Numbered from the stretch's first letter, positions 12,355 through 22,603 are shown. The stretch is DNA of 64,000 nucleotides from Trifolium pratense (GCF_020283565.1 NC_060065.1:29996409-30060408), one strand, 5' to 3'. Numbers and translations are program-made. The notes: generated from the letters alone by a model not told the origin.

Positions 12355-12999
12355 ATGTCTCCCAAAAATCCTCCCTTTGAATGTGGTCAATCCCCTGCTT
12401 CCCCCGTCATCAAGCGGCTCCGCCGTATGTTGACCCTGAGTACGGAGGACTTAATGGACGATTTTGGTGAATTCTCGGAATTTGTCAAAGAGCTTAATGA
12501 CTATTGTTGGAGGCTGTCCAAGGAAGAGAAGCGTTTTCTAGACAGTGTGCTGCGTCTAGAGAAGGAGTTAAAGGATAGTGCATCCTTCGTGATTGCTGTG
12601 GAGAATGTCAAAGAATGCCACGCCGAAGTTGTCGAAGCTGTCGACAGTCAGATAGAGATCACGAAAGAAACCATGGGTGTGCAGGAGGAGATCTTAGGGA
12701 TATGCTTCAACGAGGAGCGGAGAGTGGACGATCGTTTGGCGCTGCTGAACAAGGAGATGAAGCCGCTTGTGAAGAGAAAAAGGGCTCTTCAAGGCGAAAT
12801 CAGGGACGATGTCACTAAGCTGATTTCTAGGCGTCACTCCCTGGTGGACCTATTGGACAAGCAGAACGAACTGAGGGAGGATTTGAAGCCTATTGAAGAG
12901 AACATGGTGAAGGCGAAAAGGGTGAAACGAGCGTTGGAGGAGATGCATCGTATCGCCGTCGCCGATGCCAGTGAATTGGGGGGTTCCACCATGCCATGA
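12355..12999 (+). CDS. Antisense accessory ORF of the Tat element, coiled-coil protein
   Basis: It encodes 214 aa from the ATG at 12355. The frame stays open upstream into the LTR, but I chose this start because it follows a TATA box (12277) and a plausible leader. The N-terminus is Ser/Pro-rich with a basic patch (VIKRLRRML). From about residue 30 to the end the protein is highly charged and heptad-like (KEEKRFLDSVLRLEKELK, NKEMKPLVKRKRALQGEI, EENMVKAKRVKRALEEMH), so mostly coiled coil. There is no signal peptide or membrane segment. It lies between the 3' LTR and the next antisense gene, on the strand opposite to gag-pol. Function is unknown. Antisense ORFs at this place are known in Tat elements, but I recognise no domain in this one. 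Confidence 0.65.
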   Translation: MSPKNPPFECGQSPASPVIKRLRRMLTLSTEDLMDDFGEFSEFVKELNDYCWRLSKEEKRFLDSVLRLEKELKDSASFVIAVENVKECHAEVVEAVDSQIEITKETMGVQEEILGICFNEERRVDDRLALLNKEMKPLVKRKRALQGEIRDDVTKLISRRHSLVDLLDKQNELREDLKPIEENMVKAKRVKRALEEMHRIAVADASELGGSTMP

Positions 13000-13341
13000 A
13001 GTTCCTGCTCGCCAACTTTTTCCTTTACGCTTTTTTCTTTGCATGTTTGTAATTTTCTTTTGCATTTAGGACATTCCTTGTTTGTTCTTCATACCTTTTG
13101 CTTTCGTTGTATTTCCCTTAAGTAATTTGAATTTCAATCTTTCCTTTTCCGTTATACGCTGTTTTCTATTTCTGCTAGTATCGCCCTCCTCTAAAATCTC
13201 CATTAACTTAAGTGGGTCAAACATTGACTTTTTGGAAAGATAAAAATAACGGTTCTCAAGACAGTCAAACCAAAGTAGTTGCGACCGTCCAAGCATTAAT
13301 TACGACCGTTAATAACGATGTTAGGGTTGGGCAAGATTGGC

Positions 13342-13349
13342 TATAAATA
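13342..13349 (+). promoter_or_regulatory. TATA box for the antisense Ser/Asp-rich gene
   Basis: GGCTATAAATATCAA is a near-consensus plant TATA box. The ATG is 47 bases downstream, so the 5' leader would be only about 15-20 nt. Confidence 0.6.
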
Positions 13350-13388
13350 TCAACTGTTATTCTCATCAACTTAATTTGAATCTTTATC

Positions 13389-13706
13389 ATGGAAAATAAC
13401 AATGCGAAAAAACCTGTTGCCAGAAGTACTCCGCCTCAGCGGAGGAAGAAAAGAGTTGAGGTTTCAACCTCTAACTCCACTCGCTCCCGAAGGTCTAAGG
13501 ATGTCAAAAAGGTGGAGGTTATCGTTCTTTCCTCGGATACCTCCGATTCTGGTAGTGGTGATGAGGACTACGTTTCGTTTCTGGAGACCTATGTTCCTCC
13601 TGAGCTTCGTGCTTCCTCATCCAGTGAAGAAGGGGGGTCCCGGGTCACCGTGGAATCCAAGATGACTTTCCCTGAGCCTGTGCAAAAGGATTCGGAGTCT
13701 GATTGA
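13389..13706 (+). CDS. Antisense accessory ORF of the Tat element, small basic/acidic protein with SIM-like motif
   Basis: It encodes 105 aa. Residues 18-41 are strongly basic (RRKKRVEV, RSRRSKDVKK) and look like a nuclear localisation signal. Residues 42-47 (VEVIVL) are followed at once by SSDTSDSGSGDED, which fits a SUMO-interacting motif: a short hydrophobic beta strand flanked by Ser and acidic residues. The C-terminus is Ser/Glu-rich and disordered. A TATA box lies 47 bases upstream, and AATAATAAAG about 65 bases after the stop could be a polyadenylation signal. It is antisense to the 3' part of the retrotransposon RNA. No known domain; the nuclear and SUMO links are inference from motifs. 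Confidence 0.6.
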   Translation: MENNNAKKPVARSTPPQRRKKRVEVSTSNSTRSRRSKDVKKVEVIVLSSDTSDSGSGDEDYVSFLETYVPPELRASSSSEEGGSRVTVESKMTFPEPVQKDSESD

Positions 13707-14075
13707 TAGGATTTTAGGATTTCTCCATGTAACCTTGGTTTCTCCTCGTTGTACTTTCCATTTTCTGCTAATAATAAAGATTTTTCTTTCTTGCTTTGAG
13801 TAGAATGCATTATTTTATGTCTTGTCTTTCCTTGATTTTTGGCTTTTTCTCGTTTGGCGTTGTTTTGGATATCTTTGTCGCGCCCCTAAGGCGAATCAAA
13901 CTTTAAAGAATGGCGCCACTCTCCCCGCCTGTAGGCGTCGTGTTTAGTTATCTGACGATAAATCTTCTAAGGTTTATTCTCGAGATACGCGCTTTGACAC
14001 GTATTTAATCCGACGACGCGTGCGTTACCTCTTGCTTCAACTTCTGGACTTCGAACAACCGAAAAGGTTTTTCTC

Positions 14076-14083
14076 TTTAAATA
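14076..14083 (+). promoter_or_regulatory. Possible TATA-like box for the spliced antisense gene
   Basis: CTCTTTAAATAGTACC is a weaker TATA variant 226 bases before the ATG at 14309. A 5' UTR intron (donor near 14220, acceptor near 14300) would shorten the mature leader. Confidence 0.35.
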
Positions 14084-14308
14084 GTACCTCTGTTTCCTTC
14101 CCTTTGCTTGTTTCTTCTCGCAAATCCGTACTCTTTTTCGCATATCCTTCTTCGATTCTCCAGCAAGCCTTTGTTCAACGCTACGTGTTAGGACGCTCCC
14201 AGCTTTGTCAATTTCTTTGAGGTATTCTTTCTTTTATACCTTATTCCTTTTCGCCGATTTGGCCTGTTTTGCGTAGGAACCCTAGTTTTCTGATTTAGGT
14301 TTAGGAAG

Positions 14309-16427
14309 ATGGTTATTTTGAGAGAGTTAGACGATAATGAGGGGAGGGTTCCTATTTCTGCTCCTAGTTATCTCGAATGGGCGCAACAAGTTCGCGCCCA
14401 TTATACTAGGGCTAATGGTGTACTTAATAGCCGAGGATTTTACTCGGAATTATGGGGTTTTGATGTTGGGAGTAGTAGTAGTGATAGTGATAGTGATAGT
14501 AGTAGTGTTGATAGTGGTAATGACAGTGATTGCGTCATAATCTCCCCTTCCTCTTTCACAGGAAAGCGGAAGAATCCTTGTCGAGATCTGGTTGTTGCTG
14601 GTTATACTCCCGTCACCATGGAAGTTTCTTCAAAGTATACCAACACGGAAATGGTGAGGAGCTTTAGGAAAGCCGTCAAGCTTTCAGACCCCTCTCATGA
14701 AGACCTTATTATAACCGAACCCGTCAGAGAGGACGAGTTTGTATTTTCCAAGAATGACAACCCGCCGCATTATTTCTATCTTTATACCGGCGTAATACAA
14801 CCCCTTAACATTTGGTTACCTTTTACTTCCTTTGAGGCGGAGATATTGAAGGTTCTCAACGTCGCCCCCACCCAACTCCATCCTAATAGTTGGGCCTTTA
14901 TCAAAGCCTATGAGGTAATGTGTTCTGGCTTCGAATTGGAGCCTTCAATTGGCGTTTTTTTCTCTTTCTACCACATAAAGAACTTGAAGCCGCAAACTTT
15001 GGTCTCTCTTAGCAGTCAACCTAACCGTCGCCTTCTGAGTCTATACGCTTCCAACTTCAAGAACTTTAAGGATTCTTTCTTTCGAGTTCGTAGTGCTGAG
15101 AAATTTTCTGACTTGATGTATGATGAGGTTGATGATCCTCTATTCCCTTTCTACTGGACTGATAACCCTAGGCTTATCAAGGGTGCTATCTTTGAGGCCT
15201 TAAGCGATTTTGAGCAAGATACCGTCAACTTCCTTGACTCCTATGCCCTTATGGATACCGCCGATATCCTTAGGTGTGAGGGTAATAGTGAAGCCCTGAC
15301 AGAGTATTTACGTAAGTAGCGCATTTGGTATTTTTCTACTTCTGTTTAATGTTGATCTCGCCTCATTATTAACTCTTGTGTGTTTTTTTTTGTCTCTTTT
15401 TACTTTTGCAGAGAGAATGAGGACTATTTCTAATGAGGAGAGGCTGGCATTCTTGGCTAAGGCTCGCCAGCAAAAGGCCAATCCTGTTGTCGCCGTGACT
15501 GATCCACTGAAAAAGCTGCAAGTGGAGGAAGCTGCTATGAAGGAAGGGCGGAGCAAGAAGAAGCATGAGGGGCGTATCCGTGTCGAGATCCCGGGAAAGA
15601 CGGCCTCTGGAGTAGAGGAGACTGAGGGTGTTGCTCCTCCTCCTCCCAAAAAGCAAAAAGTTGAGAAGATTACTCAGAAGGCTGGGGGCGCTGACAAGGG
15701 CAAAGGTGCGGCTTCCAGTTCTTCTCAGCCTCCTTCTCAAGACGCTGAAACCGCTGCGCCTCTTTCCTGGAGCTCCTTCGATCCTCTGGAGTTTATTGAG
15801 AGAGGGGTAACCATGGTGGGTGACATGACTCGCTTCACCAACACTTCGACGGAAGACCTAAGGAAGAAGGCCTTAGAGTATGAAGTCAAGGGTACTCTTC
15901 TTAACTATCTACTGACAAACCGCCAAGAGCAAGAGGTTCTAGAGGCGAGGCAAAAAGTGAAGATGGTTGATGATAACCTCGCTGATATTGAGAAGAGGTA
16001 TTCTGAGACCAAGGCGAAGCTGGAGGGTGACATTAAAAAGTTGAAGGAAGAGAAGGAGGGCGAGACAGAGAGGCTGAAGAAAGAGTATGAGGAAAAATTG
16101 TCCAAAGTTAAAGAAAGCTATGCCGCTTCGGAGGCCAAACTCAAAGAGAATGCTGCTGCCCAGGCTGAGAAACTCTCCAAGCTATCCGAGGAGAAGGATG
16201 AAGCGGTACAGTCTGTAGGGACCTTAGCTGATGAGAAAGCTAGATTGGAGAGTGATGTCACAGAGCTTCAGCTCTATGCCGCCAACCAATATGACGAGGG
16301 CTTTTCTTTTGCTATAGAACAGGTTAAGCTTCTTTTTCCGGATCTCGATGCTAAGCGCCTTGGCGAAGCTGATGCAATGAATCAAATTGTTGACGGCAAG
16401 CTCGTTCCCTATGTTCCTCCTCAGTGA
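14309..16427 (+). CDS. Spliced antisense gene of the Tat element, Transposase_28-like with coiled coil
   Basis: Two exons, 14309-15311 and 15412-16427, join in frame to 672 aa. The intron has an ACGTAAGT donor and a T-rich TTTTGCAG acceptor. Exon 1 begins with a short segment, then an Asp/Ser run (residues 55-75) and CVIIS. A globular part follows (about 145-330; NIWLPFTSFEAEILKVLNVA, QLHPNSWAFIKAYEVMC, GVFFSFYHIKNL). This resembles the family named 'putative gypsy type transposon' (Pfam Transposase_28), which in plants marks proteins carried by Ty3/gypsy elements; it is not a proven transposase. Exon 2 has a PPPPKKQKVEK nuclear-signal-like stretch and a long Glu/Lys coiled coil. It runs opposite to gag-pol and converges with it across the tandem repeats. 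Function unknown. Confidence 0.75.
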
Positions 16428-16814
16428 ATGATCTTTTTGTAATGATTTTGTTTCTGCCCTTCTGTGGCTTTTTGTAATTATTTTGTATGCCCTTTTTGTG
16501 GCTTTGAACAATTTACCCCTTGGCTGGGTCCTTTATAAATTTCTTTATTTGCCTGATTTCTTCTCTTCATAACTTTATGGATTTGCATTACGTTGAGAGG
16601 TAACGCCTTTTGTCGTTCTCGCTTAGGAAACTTTATCCTTGCACCTGCGACATCTTCGATTTTCTATAATAATTGTAAATTGATACAGATAACTTTATAC
16701 CTGTTGTTTTTTGGTGGTTGCAAATGATTTGGCGTTGTGATGAATCGCCTTGCTTTGGTTATGTATAAGCCTTTTCTGGCGGCGTCAATAATCTCGCCTT
16801 TCTTCACTGTATCT

Positions 16815-17150
16815 TTTTCTGACGTACCCAACTCGTAAGACTTACAGGTAACGCCAAGGCTTTGCAACCTTTTTATTTTTCTTTTTCTGACGTACCCAAC
16901 TCGTAAGACTTACAGGTAACGCCAAGGCTTTTCAACCTTGTTTAATTTTTCTTTTTCCGACGTACCCAACTCGTAAGACTTACAGGTAACGCCAAGGCTT
17001 TTCAACCTTGTTTAATTTTTCTTTTTCCGACGTACCCAACTCGTAAGACTTACAGGTAACGCCGAGGCACTGTAACCCTTGTTTAATAATTTTTTTTTTT
17101 CTGACGTACCCAACTCGTAGGTGACGCCAAGGCACTGTAACCCTTGTTTT
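16815..17150. repeat. Five ~70-bp tandem repeats between the convergent genes
   Basis: Units start with GACGTACCCAACTCG at 16821, 16889, 16959, 17029 and 17103 (spacing 68, 70, 70, 74). The first four contain the palindrome GTAAGACTTAC, and the fifth has lost it. Copies 1, 2 and 5 read TGACGT at the start, a bZIP-type core, while copies 3 and 4 read CGACGT. The array lies between the end of the antisense gene (16427) and the end of pol (17465). Confidence 0.9.
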
Positions 17151-17464
17151 TGGTTCAGCGCTCACATCTGAGTTGATCTTTAAGTAAAGATTCAGAGCTC
17201 AAGTTTGAGATAACCATTTTTGTTGGTTCAGAGCCCGTAACTTAATCAGGTTGACCTTTATTTGGGATATGCAGGAAGATATAAACTACTAGAATTTTGA
17301 AATTCAATGAGCCTCGATAAAAACCCCCGTTGAAACAGGGGAAAAGAGTGTCTCATTGTTTTTTATTTATTTATGAAAACGGTTCTCATACATCATTTAA
17401 AAATATTGCTAAAAGAAGAGAATGGTTTTACTTATTCTTCCACCGATAAAGTGATGCTCCGTGA

Positions 17465-20400
17465 TTAGCTATAGTAGAACTTTAGGTTTGCTACGTTCCA
17501 TGTCCTTGGGAGGATTTTTCCTTCCATGGTCTCTAGGCGATATGCTCCTCCTTCGAAAGCTTCTTGCACCCGAAAGGGGCCTTCCCAGTTTGCTGCGAAC
17601 TTTCCTCCTTTATCCTTTCCCATAGGTCTTTTCAGCACCAGGTCGCCTTCTTGAAAACTCCTTTGTTTGACTCTCGTATTATAACGCCTAGCGGCTCTTT
17701 GCTTTATGGCGAATTCCCTGAAATGCGCTCTTTCTCTTCTTTCCTCGATCATGTCTAGGTTCTCTTCCAGAGCTCTGTCGTTCTCTTCCTGCGTCGTGGT
17801 TTCTCTGCGCCAACTAGGAGGATTTATTTCCACCGGGATCATCGCGTCCGAACCATAGACCATTGTAAATGGCGCTTCACCTGTCGAGGATTGGGGAGTG
17901 GTGTGATACGACCAGAGGATGGGTGAGATGTGGGCTACCCAAGCTTCGCCTTTACTATCTAGCCTTCTTTTTAAGGCTCTTAGTATCACCTTATTTGCTG
18001 ACTCTGCTTGTCCGTTAGCTTGTGGATGCTCCACTGATATAAAGGTGTTTTTGATTCCCTTGCTTCGACAGAATTCAACGACCTTTTCGCTAGCGAATTG
18101 TGTACCGTTGTCGGATACGATGTATTTGGGCAATCCAAATCTGCAGATGATTTTCTTCCAATAAAAGATTTTTACCTGTTCCGCCGAAATGCTGGATACC
18201 GGCTCTGCTTCAATCCATTTTGTAAAGTAGTCTACGGCGACGATGATCCATCGCGCTTGTTTATAGCCAACCGGAAATGGACCAACGATATCTACACCCC
18301 ACATGAAAAAGGGCCAAGGGGATAACACTGACTTCAGTGGCTCCCCCGGAACATGATGCAGGTTGGCGTGTCTTTGGCATTTGTCACAGTTTCTTACATA
18401 CATGGCGGTATCATCATGTATATCTGGCCAATAAAATCCTGCTCTCAATATCTTTCCTGCTAATGCTCTTGAACCGATATGACTACCACATGATCCTTCG
18501 TGTACTTCATTCATGATGCGCTTGGCTTCTTCAGTACTGACGCATAAAAGGAGGGGGGACGCGAATCCTCTCTTATATAGCTTATCCCCTACCATTGAAT
18601 ACCATGCCGCCATTTTCCTCAATTTAAAAGCCTTTTCCCTTTCTTTCGGGAGCTCATCCTTTTGGAGGTACCGGATAATGGGCGATCTCCAGTCTTCTTC
18701 TTCTATTACCATCATTACCTCTTCCCCGTTGATGCTGGGAGTTTTTATGGTTTCTTGGATAACGGTTCTATGGCTTCCTGGTTTTTTGGTGCTCGCCAAC
18801 TTTGACAATAGATCTGCTCTCATGTTTTGTTCGCGGGGAACGTAAACTAATTCGAACGAATCGAAATGCTTAGCTAGGTTTTGCACCTTCTCCACGTATT
18901 TGATTAACTGCGGCTCTTTCGTTTGAAACTTCCCTGATACTTGGTTGGTTACCAGCTGGGAATCACTCATGGCCTTTAGCTCTTTTACCTCCATATCGCT
19001 TGCCAACTTCATTCCTGCTATCAAAGCCTCGTATTCCGCTTGGTTGTTGCTAGCTTTGAAGGCGAAACGTAGTGATTGTTCTATCATCACGCCATCCGGT
19101 CCTTCCAGTACTATTCCGGCTCCACTTCCTCGCACATTGGAGGCCCCGTCAACTGAGAGTGTCCAAAACGCCGTTTTCTCTGTTGTTGGCGGAGTAGACA
19201 TCTCCAATACAAAATCAGCTAGTCTTTGTGACTTAATGGCCCCTCTAGGTGAGAAGGTGATGTCAAATTCCGATAATTCCACGGACCACGCCACCATCCT
19301 TCCTGCCAAGTCTGGCTTTCGGAGGACGTTCTTGATAGGGTAATCTGTTTTAACAACTACCTGGTGGCTTTGAAAATACTGCCTTAACTTTCTGGCTGTG
19401 ACAACTACCGCGAGAGATAACCTCTCTATTCTTTGATACCTTGTTTCTGCTCCCCTTAAGGTTCTACTTACAAAATATATAGGTTTTTCTTCGCCTTCTA
19501 TTTCTTGAACTAGAGCTGAACTCAAAGCTCTATCCGAAACTGCGAGATATAGGTAAAGGGTGTTACCTGGTAATGGGCGTGTTAAGATGGGCGGTGATGC
19601 CAGGAACTCTTTTAGTTGTTTGAAGGCTTCTTCGCATTCTGGCGTCCAGGAAAACCTCTCATTTTTCCTCAGAGATGCGAAGAAGTGGAAACCCTTTTCT
19701 CCCGCACATGATAGGAATCTGGATAGTGCGGCTATTCTGCCTGTCAAGGTCTGTACTTCTTTCACGGATGTAGGGCTCCTCATGTCTATGATGGCTTGGC
19801 ATTTTTCGGGGTTAGCCTCTATTCCTCTGCTGGTGAGCATAAACCCTAAGAATTTTCCGGCTTGTACCCCAAAAGAACACTTTGCTGGGTTTAGTCTCAT
19901 GTTGTACTTTCTTACTGATCCCATGATGTCCAACAGATCATCATCATGGCGACTTCCCTCGGAAGTTTTTACTACCATGTCGTCGATATATACCTCTAAA
20001 TTCTTCCCTATTTGCTCAGCAAAAACCCTGTCCATCAACCTTTGGTATGTTGCTCCTGCATTCTTCAGTCCAAAAGGCATGACGTTGTAAAAATAGTTGC
20101 AGGTATTCGACATAAAGGCTGTATGGCAGGCGTCTGAGGGGTTCATCTTTATTTGATTGTATCCGGAGTAGGCGTCCATAAAACTCAGCATCTTACACCC
20201 CGAGGCGCCATCAATTAACCTGTCTATGTTAGGTAGGGGATATGGATCTTTGGGACACGCCTTGTTTAAGTCTGTGAAGTCCACGCACATTCTCCACTTC
20301 CCGTTGGCCTTTTTCACCATGACGACATTTGCCAACCATGAGGGGTATTTTATTTCTTCGATGAATCCTGCTTCCTTTAGTTTCTCTACTTCCTCTGCTA

Positions 20401-22603
20401 TAGCGACTCGTCTTTCTTCTCCCACCTTCCTTTTTCTTTGGGAAACTGGTTTTGTGCTGGGTGATATTGAGAGTTTATGTGTTATCACCCCTTCGTCAAT
20501 CCCTGGCATATCTGAAGGTTTCCATGCGAATAGGTCAGCGTTATCCTTCAAGATTTTGATGATTCGTCTCCTCTCCTCGCTGGGCAACGCTGTTCCCAAG
20601 CTAGTTGTCTGGTGAGGGTAATCGCCAATTTGAACCTGCTCCAGGTCTTCTATAGGGCTTACCCTTCGATCTTGGAATTCCTCCCTTGGATCCATATCTG
20701 CGCTCTCTATCATGTTTATGCCGCCTGGAGTTGCGGCTTGTCTTCTTTCGAATTTCCCGCTTGCGCTGGAAGTTCGGTGTCGTATCTTTAAGCTGGACTC
20801 GTAGCACTTCTTGGCGAGAATCTGATCGCCCCTTACTGTTCCTACTCCCCCATTCTCGAGGGGGTATTTTATTGCTAGGTATAAAGTGGACATGGCCGCC
20901 CCTAACGCGTTAAAGGCGGGTCTTCCTATAATAATATTATAGGAGGTAAAAGGAGTTTTAACTACCAGATATCGCACTTTGATAGTTTTGGCATTGCTGC
21001 CTTCTCCAAACGTGGTAAGAAGGGAGGCGTAACCCATTACGTCCACTTGTTCGCCAGAGAACCCAACCAGGGTTCCGGAGTATGGTTGCAATTGCTCTTC
21101 TGCTAATTGCATGGCCTTGAAAGCTTCCCAGTACATAATGTCTGCTGAACTCCCCGAATCTATCAGTACTCTTTTTACATCACAGTTCAAAATTTGGACT
21201 TGTATCACTAAGGGATCATCGTCATGGGGTGCTACCTCCAAACCATCCTTTGCCGTGAATGCCAAATCCGGTACGTCTAATGGCTGAGGTTGACTTACGA
21301 GGTATATCTCCGAGATGGCTCGGCGTACATACCTTTTCCTTGCTGAGCTTGATTCGCCCCCGCCTGAGAATCCTCCCGCTATTGTATTCACGGAGATTCT
21401 CCCCTTGGGAGGCTCTCTGTTTGGCCCAGGAGGGTCTCGTGGCTCCTGCCGGGGAACTTTTGGCACGACAACCCGCCCTTGGGCGGCGTCGTCAATGAAT
21501 TTTCGAAGGTGTCCGCTTTTTATTAGTTCTTCGATTAAATCCCTTAAGCGGAAGCATTTTTCTGTGGAGTGACCTCTACACCTGTGATATGCGCACCAGG
21601 CGTTATCGTCCAGCCCCATGGGGATGTTACTGGTTCTCCTTGGGGGGAGGTTTGCCAAACCGGTGGCCAGAATCTCATTTAAGACGTAAACCTTTGAGGC
21701 GTTTAATGGCGTGAGGTCTTCATTGGCGGGATGATTCCTGAATTCTCTTCTGAGCGGTTGGCGGTAGGGCTTCCCATGATGCCTTTGCCATGGGTCTCCT
21801 TGGTGGCCCCCTGATTTTGGTCGTGGGTGCTCGGGCGCTCTAGCGGCACGGCCCACGTATTCCTTCTCCTTAACGTCTCTTTGCCTTTTCTCGGCGTTAC
21901 TTTCTTCGCCCTTAATATAACACTCCGCCCTCTTGTTCACCTCTTGCATCGACGAGGCTGGCTTTTGGGCTAAGGACTCATTGAAATGTCCCGCTCTTAG
22001 CCCATTGTGGAAGGCTGCCACGAACATCTCCTGATTTGGATTTGAGACTTTGATGGTGGCTTCGCTAAATCTGGCGAGGAAGTTACGCAATGACTCGCCA
22101 TGGTTTTGGCGGATGGAGAAAAGACTGGTTGATGTGACTTTAACGTGTTTCGATCCAGCGAACTGGTGAATAAATTTTTTATGAAAGTCAGCATAACTCT
22201 CAATTGAGTTTCTTGGAAGGTTCATGTACCAACGCAGGGCGACATCCTTGAAGGTGCCGGCTAGTAATTTACACTTTAGATGTTCCGGAGCATTGATTAT
22301 GGCAGTTTGTGTCCCAATTGCCATCAGGTGCTCCCTTGGATCCGTCTTTCCGTCGAAGGTAGGAAGGTGAGGAACCTTGATTGTTTCCACCACTTGGGCA
22401 TCCCACAAGTGCTGTGCTAAGGGTTGTACGTCCATGACGCCCTCTCCCTCCTCCTCCTCCAAAATCAATTTCGCTCTTTCTTTCTCATTAGTTCTTTCGG
22501 CTTCGATGGCCGCAATCTGAGTTTGTAAGCGCCGAATCTCTACGACGGCGGCTTGCAGAGTGTTAACGTTAGAGTTGTCATGGTTTTCGTGTTCTCCAGC
22601 CAT
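17465..22603 (-). CDS. Ty3/gypsy Tat-lineage gag-pol polyprotein
   Basis: A single open frame of 1712 aa. Gag lies at about 75-235 (Retrotrans_gag). The zinc knuckle is C337-C342-H345-C350, a CX4CX2HX4C spacing that differs from the classic CX2CX4HX4C. The protease active site is DSG at 482-484. In reverse transcriptase the catalytic residues are D810 and YIDD at 872-875. RNase H 1 (about 1015-1095) looks degenerate. A second, archaeal-type RNase H (about 1147-1270) keeps D1152, E1190, D1214 and D1264. Integrase has H1368, H1375, C1406 and C1409, then the DD35E triad D1438, D1498 and E1534, with a C-terminal domain near 1645-1712. The ATG at 22603 is only 84 bases from the 5' LTR. No frameshift or stop is seen, so it may encode a working enzyme set. 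The single frame implies proteolytic processing. Confidence 0.96.
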   Translation of the reverse strand: MAGEHENHDNSNVNTLQAAVVEIRRLQTQIAAIEAERTNEKERAKLILEEEEGEGVMDVQPLAQHLWDAQVVETIKVPHLPTFDGKTDPREHLMAIGTQTAIINAPEHLKCKLLAGTFKDVALRWYMNLPRNSIESYADFHKKFIHQFAGSKHVKVTSTSLFSIRQNHGESLRNFLARFSEATIKVSNPNQEMFVAAFHNGLRAGHFNESLAQKPASSMQEVNKRAECYIKGEESNAEKRQRDVKEKEYVGRAARAPEHPRPKSGGHQGDPWQRHHGKPYRQPLRREFRNHPANEDLTPLNASKVYVLNEILATGLANLPPRRTSNIPMGLDDNAWCAYHRCRGHSTEKCFRLRDLIEELIKSGHLRKFIDDAAQGRVVVPKVPRQEPRDPPGPNREPPKGRISVNTIAGGFSGGGESSSARKRYVRRAISEIYLVSQPQPLDVPDLAFTAKDGLEVAPHDDDPLVIQVQILNCDVKRVLIDSGSSADIMYWEAFKAMQLAEEQLQPYSGTLVGFSGEQVDVMGYASLLTTFGEGSNAKTIKVRYLVVKTPFTSYNIIIGRPAFNALGAAMSTLYLAIKYPLENGGVGTVRGDQILAKKCYESSLKIRHRTSSASGKFERRQAATPGGINMIESADMDPREEFQDRRVSPIEDLEQVQIGDYPHQTTSLGTALPSEERRRIIKILKDNADLFAWKPSDMPGIDEGVITHKLSISPSTKPVSQRKRKVGEERRVAIAEEVEKLKEAGFIEEIKYPSWLANVVMVKKANGKWRMCVDFTDLNKACPKDPYPLPNIDRLIDGASGCKMLSFMDAYSGYNQIKMNPSDACHTAFMSNTCNYFYNVMPFGLKNAGATYQRLMDRVFAEQIGKNLEVYIDDMVVKTSEGSRHDDDLLDIMGSVRKYNMRLNPAKCSFGVQAGKFLGFMLTSRGIEANPEKCQAIIDMRSPTSVKEVQTLTGRIAALSRFLSCAGEKGFHFFASLRKNERFSWTPECEEAFKQLKEFLASPPILTRPLPGNTLYLYLAVSDRALSSALVQEIEGEEKPIYFVSRTLRGAETRYQRIERLSLAVVVTARKLRQYFQSHQVVVKTDYPIKNVLRKPDLAGRMVAWSVELSEFDITFSPRGAIKSQRLADFVLEMSTPPTTEKTAFWTLSVDGASNVRGSGAGIVLEGPDGVMIEQSLRFAFKASNNQAEYEALIAGMKLASDMEVKELKAMSDSQLVTNQVSGKFQTKEPQLIKYVEKVQNLAKHFDSFELVYVPREQNMRADLLSKLASTKKPGSHRTVIQETIKTPSINGEEVMMVIEEEDWRSPIIRYLQKDELPKEREKAFKLRKMAAWYSMVGDKLYKRGFASPLLLCVSTEEAKRIMNEVHEGSCGSHIGSRALAGKILRAGFYWPDIHDDTAMYVRNCDKCQRHANLHHVPGEPLKSVLSPWPFFMWGVDIVGPFPVGYKQARWIIVAVDYFTKWIEAEPVSSISAEQVKIFYWKKIICRFGLPKYIVSDNGTQFASEKVVEFCRSKGIKNTFISVEHPQANGQAESANKVILRALKRRLDSKGEAWVAHISPILWSYHTTPQSSTGEAPFTMVYGSDAMIPVEINPPSWRRETTTQEENDRALEENLDMIEERRERAHFREFAIKQRAARRYNTRVKQRSFQEGDLVLKRPMGKDKGGKFAANWEGPFRVQEAFEGGAYRLETMEGKILPRTWNVANLKFYYS

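Noticed and set aside
15312..15416. A separate gene starting at the ATG at 15378
   Set aside because: The ATG lies in the T-rich end of an intron. Splicing from 15311 to 15412 joins the two halves in frame, which explains both ORFs as one gene.
17560..22200. Several plus-strand open frames across gag-pol
   Set aside because: They lie opposite conserved retroviral-type domains and show no protein-like composition or independent start signals. They are shadows of the minus-strand gene.
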